A DNA stretch of 39,862 nucleotides, taken from NCBI GenBank assembly GCA_020445205.1, contig JAGRHA010000220.1, positions 1-39,862 of the forward strand, in the 5' to 3' direction. The notes below the pieces were generated by a model. It saw only the letters and a program-made list of their open reading frames with translations, did not search any database and had not been told where the DNA came from. This DNA is from Gammaproteobacteria bacterium (GTDB lineage Bacteria; Pseudomonadota; Gammaproteobacteria; Chromatiales; Chromatiaceae). Below, in pieces: positions 33,655 to 39,862 of this stretch (within the stretch, counting starts at the first letter, position 1; each line of letters opens with the position of its first letter). The position numbers and the translations under genes are program-made.

Positions 33655-34129
33655 TTGTTATTGTTGCCCTAATCAGTGCCTCGACCCGTCGCGTTACATG
33701 CACGCGCTGCTGCACGTCTCTCGGCATTCGACGGCAGGCCGGTGGTGCGAAACGCGCACCGCCAGCAGACAAGGCGGCGCCAGCTTACTACGGAAACCGG
33801 CGCAGCGGAAAAATCACCGTTGCGCGCAATGCCGTATTCAGCGGCATTCGCCGCGGTGTCTTGATCTGCGGACGTCGGCGTCGGTTGGTCGCTGGTGCGT
33901 GCGGCGGCGAGGCGGTCTGCGCGTGCCTGGCGACGGCACCCGCGCGGACATCCGGGGGCGTCCGCGACGACGGATCGCGTGGCCAAGTCTCAGTGTCGAA
34001 TTCTTTTGCAGCTGGCCGTGGGTGCGCGGACCGGGCAAATTTAAGTCGATGTAATATCGACAGTTTGTAGCTTGGCGCAGTACTTGCTTTCCGCGTGGAG
34101 CCGACAAGAAACAGAAACAAAACCCGACA
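33655..34129. other. Divergent intergenic control region
   Basis: This 475-base region separates the leftward secretion operon from the rightward peroxidase gene. Reading frames in it are Arg/Ala/Pro-rich with no start sites, so I call no gene. It contains the inverted repeat GTCGAT-GTAAT-ATCGAC (34045-34061) directly upstream of a sigma-54 type promoter. The placement would suit an activator or operator site, but enhancer-type sites are usually farther away. Confidence 0.5.
34073..34088 (+). promoter_or_regulatory. Sigma-54 (-24/-12) promoter candidate for the peroxidase
   Basis: TGGCGC-AGTAC-TTGCT matches the sigma-54 consensus TGGCAC-N5-TTGCW at all but one position, and the key GG and GC pairs are exactly 12 bases apart. 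A start of transcription would fall near 34099, about 30 bases before the peroxidase ATG. Use of sigma-54 implies a bacterial enhancer-binding activator, such as the PrsK/PrsR pair known with PEP-CTERM systems. Confidence 0.7.
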
Positions 34130-35866
34130 ATGCCGAGAATCCCATTCTTTCGTTTAGCGCACAGGTCCGGAGCTACGTTCATTCTGTGCGCCGCTGCAGC
34201 CTTGCCTGCCGTGTCTGGCGCATCCGTTGCCGTGCTGCAGGCGGATGGCAGCTGCACTTTCGATGGCGGCGGTACCGAGTACCGTACCTTCGATGGAACC
34301 TGTAACAACCTCAGTGCCGGTCAGGCATCGTGGGGCAGTGCCGATAGCGAGCTGCTGCGTCAGCATACCGCGGCGCAGTACGCCGCCGATGGTCAGACAC
34401 CACTGACGCTGGGTCTGCCTGGCCCGCGTGAGGTCAGTAATGCGGTGTCGTCGCAGACCGCGCTGGTGTACAGCGAACTCAATGCCTCGAGCATGCTGAT
34501 GCAATGGGGACAGTTTCTCGATCACGACCTCGACCTGACGCATACCGGCAGTGCCGACCCGATGCCGATCGATATTCCCGTCGACGATGCGTATTTTTCC
34601 GGCACGATGCCGTTTAGCAGGTCGGTATACAGCGCCACCAGCGGCATCGACGCGAGCAACCCGCGCCAGCAGCTCAACGCGGCAACCGCGTACATTGATG
34701 CTTCGCAGATCTACGGCTCCGACCTCGACACTGCGAATGCGCTACGCACCTTCAGCGGCGGCAAGCTCAAGATGACGTCGGTCCAGGGCGGGCTGCTGCA
34801 CATGGAAAACGGCGTGTTCGTCTCAGGCGACGAGCGGGTCAACGAACAGGTCGGCCTGACAACGATGCATACCCTGTTCAATCGCGAGCACAACCGCCTC
34901 GCCGAGCAGATCGCTGCGCAGCATCCCGAATATGACGATGAGACCATCTACCAGGAAGCGCGCCGCATTGTCGGTGCGATCATGCAGGCGATTACCTACA
35001 ACGAGTTCCTGCCGGCGCTGCTCGGCTCGGCGGCACCTGGGGTCTACCAGGGCTACGACGCGGCGGTGAACGCAGGGATTGCGAACGAATTCAGCACGGC
35101 GGCGTATCGCTTCGGACATTCGACGCTACCACCCGAGCTGCTACGCCTCGACAGCGCGGGTAACGTCGTGGCCGGCGGAAATCTGCCGCTGCAGAACGCC
35201 TTCTTCAACCCGAGTCTGCTGCTGGATCCCGACAACGGCGGCGTGGAAGCCGTGCTGCGTGGTCTGTCGGCCCAAGTCGGTCAAAAGATCGATCCCATGA
35301 TCGTCGACGCGTTGCGCAACATGTTGTTCGGCGCGCCCGGCGCCGGTGGCCTGGATCTGGCGTCGCTTAATATCCAGCGCGGCCGAGACCACGGTCTGCC
35401 CGGATTCAACGCGATGCGTGATGCGTTGGGCCTCGGCGCTTATGCCAATTGGGAGGAGGCCGAATTCCAACCAGGCTTCAAGGCGCTGCTCATGGGTGTC
35501 TACGACGATGTCGACGACATCGACCTCTGGGTCGGAGGGTTGGCCGAGCAACATATCGATGGTGGCATGCTCGGCGAACTGTTCTCGGCGATCGTCGCCG
35601 AGCAGTTCTTGCGCATCCGCGAAGGCGACCGGTTCTGGTACCAACTTACGGGAATGTTCGATCCGTACTGGCTCGATTACATCGAAGATTCGACGCTCGC
35701 CAACGTCATCATGCGCAACACGACGATCAACTTCATGCAGGCCAACGTGTTTTTCGTGCCGGTGCCGGTGCCGGCTGTAGCGCTGCTTCTGCTCACCGGA
35801 TGGATGATGATGGCATCGCGCAGTCGGCGACGCGGCCTCCTGACCTCGCAGATGGCCGCGTCGTAA
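34130..35866 (+). CDS. Animal-type haem peroxidase with VPxPA C-terminal sorting signal
   Basis: The 578-residue exported peroxidase has a signal peptide (about 1-35) and an animal haem peroxidase domain (about 45-520). Key sites match myeloperoxidase: distal QWGQFLDHD with H132 and D131 (a haem-ester Asp position), the REHNR segment with distal R252, proximal H330 in YRFGHSTLP, and LNIQRGRDHGLPGFNAMR. It would oxidise substrates or halides with hydrogen peroxide. The C-terminus is VPVPA (545-549), a hydrophobic helix, then RSRRR, an exosortase-type signal, followed by a further ten residues. It is probably Sec-exported, then sorted to the cell surface. It stands divergent from the type I exporter. 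Confidence 0.95.
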   Translation: MPRIPFFRLAHRSGATFILCAAAALPAVSGASVAVLQADGSCTFDGGGTEYRTFDGTCNNLSAGQASWGSADSELLRQHTAAQYAADGQTPLTLGLPGPREVSNAVSSQTALVYSELNASSMLMQWGQFLDHDLDLTHTGSADPMPIDIPVDDAYFSGTMPFSRSVYSATSGIDASNPRQQLNAATAYIDASQIYGSDLDTANALRTFSGGKLKMTSVQGGLLHMENGVFVSGDERVNEQVGLTTMHTLFNREHNRLAEQIAAQHPEYDDETIYQEARRIVGAIMQAITYNEFLPALLGSAAPGVYQGYDAAVNAGIANEFSTAAYRFGHSTLPPELLRLDSAGNVVAGGNLPLQNAFFNPSLLLDPDNGGVEAVLRGLSAQVGQKIDPMIVDALRNMLFGAPGAGGLDLASLNIQRGRDHGLPGFNAMRDALGLGAYANWEEAEFQPGFKALLMGVYDDVDDIDLWVGGLAEQHIDGGMLGELFSAIVAEQFLRIREGDRFWYQLTGMFDPYWLDYIEDSTLANVIMRNTTINFMQANVFFVPVPVPAVALLLLTGWMMMASRSRRRGLLTSQMAAS

Positions 35867-36395
35867 CGGACAAGGCGGCGCGGGTGTCGTCCGCCTGTCG
35901 CGCGCCGGCACGCCCGATGCTTGTATCGTGCTGACGCGATACGCGCCCTCAAGCGCGTGGCAGCCTGCGTCGTGCGGTCTGTTCAGTCATCACAGCTGGC
36001 CTTAGCCACCTCGATCGCTGGCGGTACGGTGCGCGCCGATGCGGCGCCTGTCCGCTGCGCGCGCTGAGCATTGGCGGACTGTGTTTCTACCTTGCCCGTC
36101 AAAAAAATTTACACCCGCGTTAGGTCTCGTAAGTTGTTGATTGTTTGGTCGTAATTTTGGCGCTGCAAGTTGCCCGCCACGATTTCTTGTGGCCAAACCG
36201 GTCCGGCGAACGTCGTTTGCTGCCAGGAAAACATACACTTACACATTTTGGTGTTTCTTAACCTGCTGAAATAAAAGGAAAAGGCAGCGGGCATGTAAAT
36301 TGCTTTATTTGAACCGATCGCGTGATGACGATGCCGTCGAATGTGTCGATCGCGCGAATAACAACCTCGAAAAAAACGTGCAGGAGAACTACCTG
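35867..36395. other. Intergenic region upstream of the PEP-CTERM micro-gene
   Basis: I see no convincing gene in this 529-base stretch. Its right half (from about 36100) is clearly richer in A and T than the rest of the window, as expected of a control region. It holds a sigma-54-like site at 36289-36304. The left half has GC-rich potential hairpins (36027-36066) that may end the peroxidase transcript, but no T-run follows directly. Confidence 0.45.
36289..36304 (+). promoter_or_regulatory. Sigma-54 (-24/-12) promoter candidate for the micro PEP-CTERM gene
   Basis: GGGCAT-GTAAA-TTGCT keeps the invariant GG and GC pairs 12 bases apart and four of six bases of the -24 box. Transcription would begin near 36315, giving a leader of about 80 bases before ATG 36396. 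It is weaker than the peroxidase site but of the same kind. Confidence 0.5.
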
Positions 36396-36563
36396 ATGAA
36401 ACTCTTCCAATCCGCCGCAGTTGTCTCTTTCCTCGTCTTGGCTCAGAACGTTCTGGCCGGCGGCGGCACGCAGCCCGGCAAAGTGCCGGAGCCGGGCTTT
36501 TGGGCTCTGATGGGCATCGGTGCCGTTGCCTTCGTCGCCCGCCAGCTGATGAAGAAGCGCTGA
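36396..36563 (+). CDS. Micro PEP-CTERM protein
   Basis: A 55-residue protein consisting of a signal peptide (MKLFQSAAVVSFLVLAQNVLA), a linker of about nine residues (GGGTQPGKV), and a complete PEP-CTERM signal: PEPG, a hydrophobic helix (FWALMGIGAVAFVA) and a basic end (RQLMKKR). After signal peptidase and exosortase cleavage only about a dozen residues would remain. GGAG lies 9 bases before ATG 36396, which fixes the start; a frame from 36300 is longer but lacks a site and would bury the signal. It could be a surface-sorted peptide, a decoy or carrier for the exosortase, or a regulator; none of this is shown. Confidence 0.85.
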   Translation: MKLFQSAAVVSFLVLAQNVLAGGGTQPGKVPEPGFWALMGIGAVAFVARQLMKKR

Positions 36564-36599
36564 TCTCGCATCTGCGCTGAGAGAACTTAAATAAGAAGA

Positions 36600-36630
36600 C
36601 CTGGGGCTGCGCTGATCGCGTGGTCCCAGG
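36600..36630 (+). promoter_or_regulatory. Hairpin in the leader between micro PEP-CTERM gene and giant gene
   Basis: CCTGGG (36600-36605) pairs with CCCAGG (36625-36630) around a 19-base loop; six T follow only 21 bases later (36651-36656). A second small repeat GGGGG...CCCCC lies near 36730-36747. They may attenuate read-through into the giant gene or protect the upstream mRNA; this is weak evidence. Confidence 0.3.
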
Positions 36631-36796
36631 CCGTGTGCCGACGACATCGATTTTTTGCCTTCCAGCTGCCGGACGCGGAGCAGTGCGCTCGCGCCGTTGT
36701 CCTCGCCCGGTATCCAGTCGTGCAATGCAGGGGGAGCGAATTCCCCCAACGTCGCCCCGCCGCGTCCCGAAGCCAATAACAAAAGGATAAGCACCC

Positions 36797-39700
36797 ATGA
36801 CTTACTACTATTCGTCCACCAAGAGCTACGAATTTACTTCGTTTTCAACGTGGGACTGCGGCGTATCGAGCTTCTCGTATGGCACCAAGTTCACGTGGGG
36901 CGGTACGTGCTCGACGACGATGACGGTCAAGGATGACGACAGTTGTCTTTCGTCCAAGACCTGGTGGGGTGGGTACTCCAATGATGGCAGCTACCAGAGC
37001 TGCAACATCGAGAAGGATGGCTGCGATGTCGGTACGGGCGGCAAGATCTACGCCGATTCGTACATGGTCCTCAAGGACCAGTACGGCAACAAATACTGCA
37101 TGGTCGAGGTCCGCCAGGAAGGCTGCAACGACAAGCACTACACGTTCTACGGTGATTCCGGCTACTGCGGCACGCCGCCGGCCGGTTGCCAGCTCACCGT
37201 CGTCGACTGCTGCAAAGTGACGAGCGACAGCTGGCTCCGGTACGACTGCCTCGACGGCGGCCCTAAAGAGCTGCCGCCCGGCACCATCACGGGTCGCCTG
37301 ACCTACGACGCAGATTGCAACGATAACGAGTGGAACGATGACAAGGGCCAGTGGGATGCCGGTGTCGCGGGCCAGACCGTGCAGTTGCTCGACCTCAACG
37401 GCAACGTCGTTGCGACGTCCGTCACCGACGGCTACGGCAACTACTCGTTCACGGTCGCCGCCGGCGACTATCGTGTCAAATTCCCCGAGATCGAAGGTTA
37501 CAAGTTCTCCGCCAAAGACAGTGGCGTCGACGAACACTACGATTCGGATGCTGATCAGAACGGCCTGACCGATATCATCTCGTTGGCCAGTTGCCAGACC
37601 ATCTGCAACATCGATGCGGGCGTCAAGCTGGCTGGCAGTATCGAAGGCCGCATCTTCTGCGACCTCGAGTGCGACGGCCTCGACGGCAGTTCCACCGTGA
37701 TTCCGGGCAAGGAATACACGATGGAAGCCGAAGGCATGTACATGTACAACTTCTGCGCCGTCAATGGCGCGCAGGCATCGGCCGGTAAGTTGGTCAAGCT
37801 CGCCTGCGCGGGCGGCAGCGGCGACCTGTGGAAGAACTTCAACGGCGCCAGCGGCACCTACGACCTGAAGATCTTCGCCCAGGACGAGAACGATGGTCAG
37901 AGCACCATCATGGTCAAGGTCAACGGTGTCGTGGTCGGCACGATCAAGCTCAACCACGATTCCGATGGCAGCGGCGACGACAACGGCTCATTCTCCGCGT
38001 TCGTGCTGCAGGACGTGCAGATCAACCAGGGCGACAAAGTTCAGCTGTGGGTCGATGGCAACGCCGGCGAATACGTCCGTATCGACAAGATCGAGTTCAA
38101 GGGCGAGGACAGCATCGTCACCACGGTCGAGCCGCCGAAGGCGGGGGTCGAAGTCAAGTTGCTCGACGCCGATGGTAACGTCGTTGCGACGACGACCACC
38201 GATGCCGATGGCAACTACAAGTTTGGCGGTCTCGCAGATGGCGATTACCAGGTCATGGCTACCCTGCCGGACGGCAAGGTGTTCACCCTGAAGGATGTCG
38301 ATGGCAACGTCAGCGACGATATCGATTCCGACGTCGACGACAACGGCATGTCCGACACCATCTCGATCGTCGACGGCAACCGAGTCACCGATGTGGATGC
38401 CGGTTTGTGTGAGGCAGGCAGCATTGCCGGCCGCGTGTTCTGCGATCTCGAGTGCGACGGCCTCGACGGCAGCACCAAGGTGGTTCCGGGCAAGGAATAC
38501 ACCATGGAAGCGGAAGGCATGTACATGTACAACTTCTGCGCCGTGAATGGCTCCCAGGCGTCGGAAGGCAAGCTGGTCAAGCTGAAGTGCGCCGGTACCA
38601 ATGGCGACCTATGGAAGAACTTCAACGGTGACAGCGGTACGTACGATCTGACCGTCTTTGCACAGGACGAGAACGACGGCCAGAGCACCATCATGGTCAA
38701 GGTCAACGGCGTCGTGGTCGGCACGTTCAAGCTGAACAAGGACAGCGACGGCTCCGGCGACGACAACGGCTCGTTCTCGCAATTCACGCTGCAGGACATC
38801 CAGCTCAACCAGGGCGACAAGGTGCAGTTGTGGGTGGATGGCAATTGCAGCGAGTACGTGCGTATCGACAAGATCGAGTTCAAGGGTGAAGACAGCACCA
38901 TGACCACGGTCGAGCCGCCGAAGGTCGGTGTCGAAGTCAAGCTCCTCGATGCCGCTGGCAATGTCGTCGCGACGACGACGACCGACGACCAGGGCAACTA
39001 CAAGTTCGACAATCTGAAGGACGGTGACTACAAGGTCATGGTCACGATGCCCGACGGCCAGGAGTTCACGCTCCAGGATGTCAATGGCAACGCCTTCGAC
39101 GACATCGATTCCGATGTCGACGCGACGGGTATGACCGACGTCATTTCCATCATGGGCGGCACCGATGTCACCGACATCGATGCGGGCGTGTGTGAAGTGA
39201 AAGTCGGCTCGCTGTCGGGTCGTTACTTCATGGACACCAACGACGACGACCAGGATGACAACAACGGCGATGAGCCGGCGATTGCGGGCGTGCAGGTCGA
39301 GTTGCTGGATGCGAACGGTGTGCCGACAGGTATCACCACGTTCACCGATGCCGATGGCAACTACTCGTTCACCGACCTGGATGTCGGTACCTACGGTGTC
39401 AAGTTCACCGATCCCAACGGTGTGTTGACGGGTAAGGCGCTGGTCGACGCGAATGTCGGTCCGGACGCCAGCGACAGCGATGCGATCGGCGATACGGTCA
39501 TGTCGACGATCACGAACATCGTGGTCGTTGCAGGTCAGGACACGCCGGACAATGACGCCGGTGCCGAGAACCTGCCGGGTTCGCTGTCGGGTCGTTACTT
39601 CATGGACACCAACGACAACGACGTCGATGACGGTCAGGCGATCGACATGGGCATCGAAGGTGTGTTGGTGGAACTGGTCGACGCCAATGGCCCGACCGGG

Positions 39701-39862
39701 GTCACGACCACGACCGACAGCCTGGGCAACTACAGCTTCACGGGTCTGGCCGCTGGCACCTACGGTGTGATCTTCACCGATCCGAACGGCGTGCTCGCCG
39801 GCAAGTCGCTGGTCAACGACAACGTCGGTCCGGACGACAGCATCGACAGCGATGCGATCGGC
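36797..39862 (+). CDS. Giant SdrD_B-repeat surface/matrix protein with nested carbohydrate-binding-like modules (3' end beyond window)
   Basis: The frame is open from ATG 36797 (AAGGAT upstream) to the window end, giving 1022 visible residues. There is no signal peptide: it starts MTYYYSSTKSYEF. Residues 1-155 are Cys- and Tyr-rich and of unknown type. Then come SdrD_B/Cna_B-like beta units starting at about 162, 280, 541, 804 and 928, each with G-S/T-I/L-x-GR at the start, acidic calcium-loop-like stretches and a DxxGNYxF strand. The units at 280 and 541 carry an insert of about 140 residues (EAEGMYMYNF, then GTYDLxxFAQDENDGQS, then RIDKIEF) resembling CBM6/35/36-type beta-sandwich modules. 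It is probably a secreted adhesin or matrix protein. With no Sec signal and a type I exporter 3 kb away, type I secretion is likely; the C-terminus needed to prove it is missing. Confidence 0.9.
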   Translation, partial: MTYYYSSTKSYEFTSFSTWDCGVSSFSYGTKFTWGGTCSTTMTVKDDDSCLSSKTWWGGYSNDGSYQSCNIEKDGCDVGTGGKIYADSYMVLKDQYGNKYCMVEVRQEGCNDKHYTFYGDSGYCGTPPAGCQLTVVDCCKVTSDSWLRYDCLDGGPKELPPGTITGRLTYDADCNDNEWNDDKGQWDAGVAGQTVQLLDLNGNVVATSVTDGYGNYSFTVAAGDYRVKFPEIEGYKFSAKDSGVDEHYDSDADQNGLTDIISLASCQTICNIDAGVKLAGSIEGRIFCDLECDGLDGSSTVIPGKEYTMEAEGMYMYNFCAVNGAQASAGKLVKLACAGGSGDLWKNFNGASGTYDLKIFAQDENDGQSTIMVKVNGVVVGTIKLNHDSDGSGDDNGSFSAFVLQDVQINQGDKVQLWVDGNAGEYVRIDKIEFKGEDSIVTTVEPPKAGVEVKLLDADGNVVATTTTDADGNYKFGGLADGDYQVMATLPDGKVFTLKDVDGNVSDDIDSDVDDNGMSDTISIVDGNRVTDVDAGLCEAGSIAGRVFCDLECDGLDGSTKVVPGKEYTMEAEGMYMYNFCAVNGSQASEGKLVKLKCAGTNGDLWKNFNGDSGTYDLTVFAQDENDGQSTIMVKVNGVVVGTFKLNKDSDGSGDDNGSFSQFTLQDIQLNQGDKVQLWVDGNCSEYVRIDKIEFKGEDSTMTTVEPPKVGVEVKLLDAAGNVVATTTTDDQGNYKFDNLKDGDYKVMVTMPDGQEFTLQDVNGNAFDDIDSDVDATGMTDVISIMGGTDVTDIDAGVCEVKVGSLSGRYFMDTNDDDQDDNNGDEPAIAGVQVELLDANGVPTGITTFTDADGNYSFTDLDVGTYGVKFTDPNGVLTGKALVDANVGPDASDSDAIGDTVMSTITNIVVVAGQDTPDNDAGAENLPGSLSGRYFMDTNDNDVDDGQAIDMGIEGVLVELVDANGPTGVTTTTDSLGNYSFTGLAAGTYGVIFTDPNGVLAGKSLVNDNVGPDDSIDSDAIG
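37634..38416 (+). repeat. 783-bp tandem repeat, copy 1
   Basis: First copy of a 261-codon unit in the giant surface gene. It runs from GSIEGRIFCDLECDGLDGS through the carbohydrate-binding-like insert, the VEPPKAGVEVKLLDADGNVV strand and the acidic DDIDSDVDDNG end. Long stretches are almost identical to copy 2, with mostly silent or conservative changes. Confidence 0.9.
38417..39199 (+). repeat. 783-bp tandem repeat, copy 2
   Basis: Second copy, offset exactly 783 bases from the first (GSIAGRVFCDLECDGLDGS start). Differences include an extra Cys in GNCSEY, where copy 1 has GNAGEY. The next unit begins at 39206 without the insert. Confidence 0.9.
39206..39862 (+). repeat. SdrD_B-type repeats without insert, last one cut by the window
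   Basis: Two units, 39206-39577 and 39578 onward, offset by 372 bases, both start GSLSGRYFMDTND and share DPNGVL, then GKxLV and NVGPD. They continue the beta-repeat rod of the giant protein and suggest more copies beyond the window end. Confidence 0.85.

Noticed and set aside
33660..33685. Possible leftward sigma-54 site for the ABC exporter gene
   Set aside because: Spacing between the GG and GC pairs is off by one, the -12 box is poor, and it is too close to the start codon.
36158..36173. TGGCGC...TTGC resembling a sigma-54 promoter upstream of the micro PEP-CTERM gene
   Set aside because: The GG and GC pairs are 13 bases apart instead of 12, and sigma-54 promoters tolerate spacing changes poorly. 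The site at 36289-36304 has correct spacing.
36845..37957. Long leftward open frame of 370 codons inside the giant surface gene
   Set aside because: It is the antisense of a repetitive, GC-biased coding region. Its product is a Val/Ala/Asp-rich string with no domain, while the forward frame has clear domains and repeats.
38245..38997. Second leftward open frame of 250 codons in the repeat region
   Set aside because: Antisense shadow of the 783-bp repeat; composition (Ser/Leu/Thr-rich) mirrors the forward codons and no start site is present.
1..39862. Mobile elements, prophage, CRISPR arrays, tRNA or rRNA genes
   Set aside because: I found no transposase or integrase frame, no regularly spaced short repeats and no recognisable tRNA or rRNA stretch. 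The only clear direct repeats are the coding repeats of the giant gene.

Overview
ORGANISM. The window is high-GC and densely packed with genes on both strands. It reads as the chromosome of a gammaproteobacterium: YoaA/DinG helicase, exonuclease I (SbcB), TsaB, a DUF3108 protein, a DUF3530 hydrolase and a SulP/STAS transporter all occur together. A sulfur oxygenase reductase (SOR) gene at 6439-7380 and an exported rhodanese at 13561-14217 point to a sulfur-oxidising lifestyle. Two exosortase-type C-terminal sorting signals (VPEP and VPxPA) show that the organism should encode exosortases elsewhere. I saw no tRNA, rRNA, CRISPR array, insertion sequence or prophage gene. The genus cannot be told from the sequence alone. 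LAYOUT 1-12.4 kb: a cut-off gene of unknown function (possibly nuclease-fold), YoaA-type Fe-S helicase, an exported protein overlapping a TlpA-like thioredoxin, a SulP anion transporter, a diguanylate cyclase with an intact I-site, then the convergent SOR gene. Divergent from SOR is a tightly overlapped operon (quinone oxidoreductase, tsaB, sbcB), followed by an OmpA-type envelope protein and a membrane protein with a helix-hairpin-helix tail. LAYOUT 12.5-30.2 kb: mainly short, poorly characterised envelope or cytoplasmic genes on alternating strands. Recognisable members are an ankyrin lipoprotein translationally coupled to the exported rhodanese, a 2OG-Fe(II) oxygenase coupled to a 50-residue peptide, DUF3108, a lipase-like hydrolase, SnoaL-like, PlsC-like acyltransferase, membrane-tethered thioredoxin, DUF6455, HIT, GIY-YIG, PilZ, a degenerate receiver domain, DUF3530, SprT and FolE. 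LAYOUT 30.5 kb-end: an accessory-looking surface module. A type I secretion ABC transporter and its HlyD-type adaptor run leftwards. Running rightwards are a myeloperoxidase-like haem peroxidase with a VPVPA C-terminal anchor, a 55-residue PEP-CTERM micro-protein with almost no mature domain, and a giant open-ended protein (at least 1022 residues) built of SdrD_B-like repeats. Two of these repeats carry an inserted carbohydrate-binding-like module. The peroxidase and the micro-protein are each preceded by a sequence with correct sigma-54 -24/-12 spacing. HOW THE PARTS MAY WORK TOGETHER. My main hypothesis is that this last module is a co-regulated extracellular-matrix system: a secreted Tyr- and Cys-rich scaffold, a surface-sorted peroxidase that could modify or cross-link it, and a tiny sorted peptide. 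The sequence shows the parts and their order. The joint function is inference.
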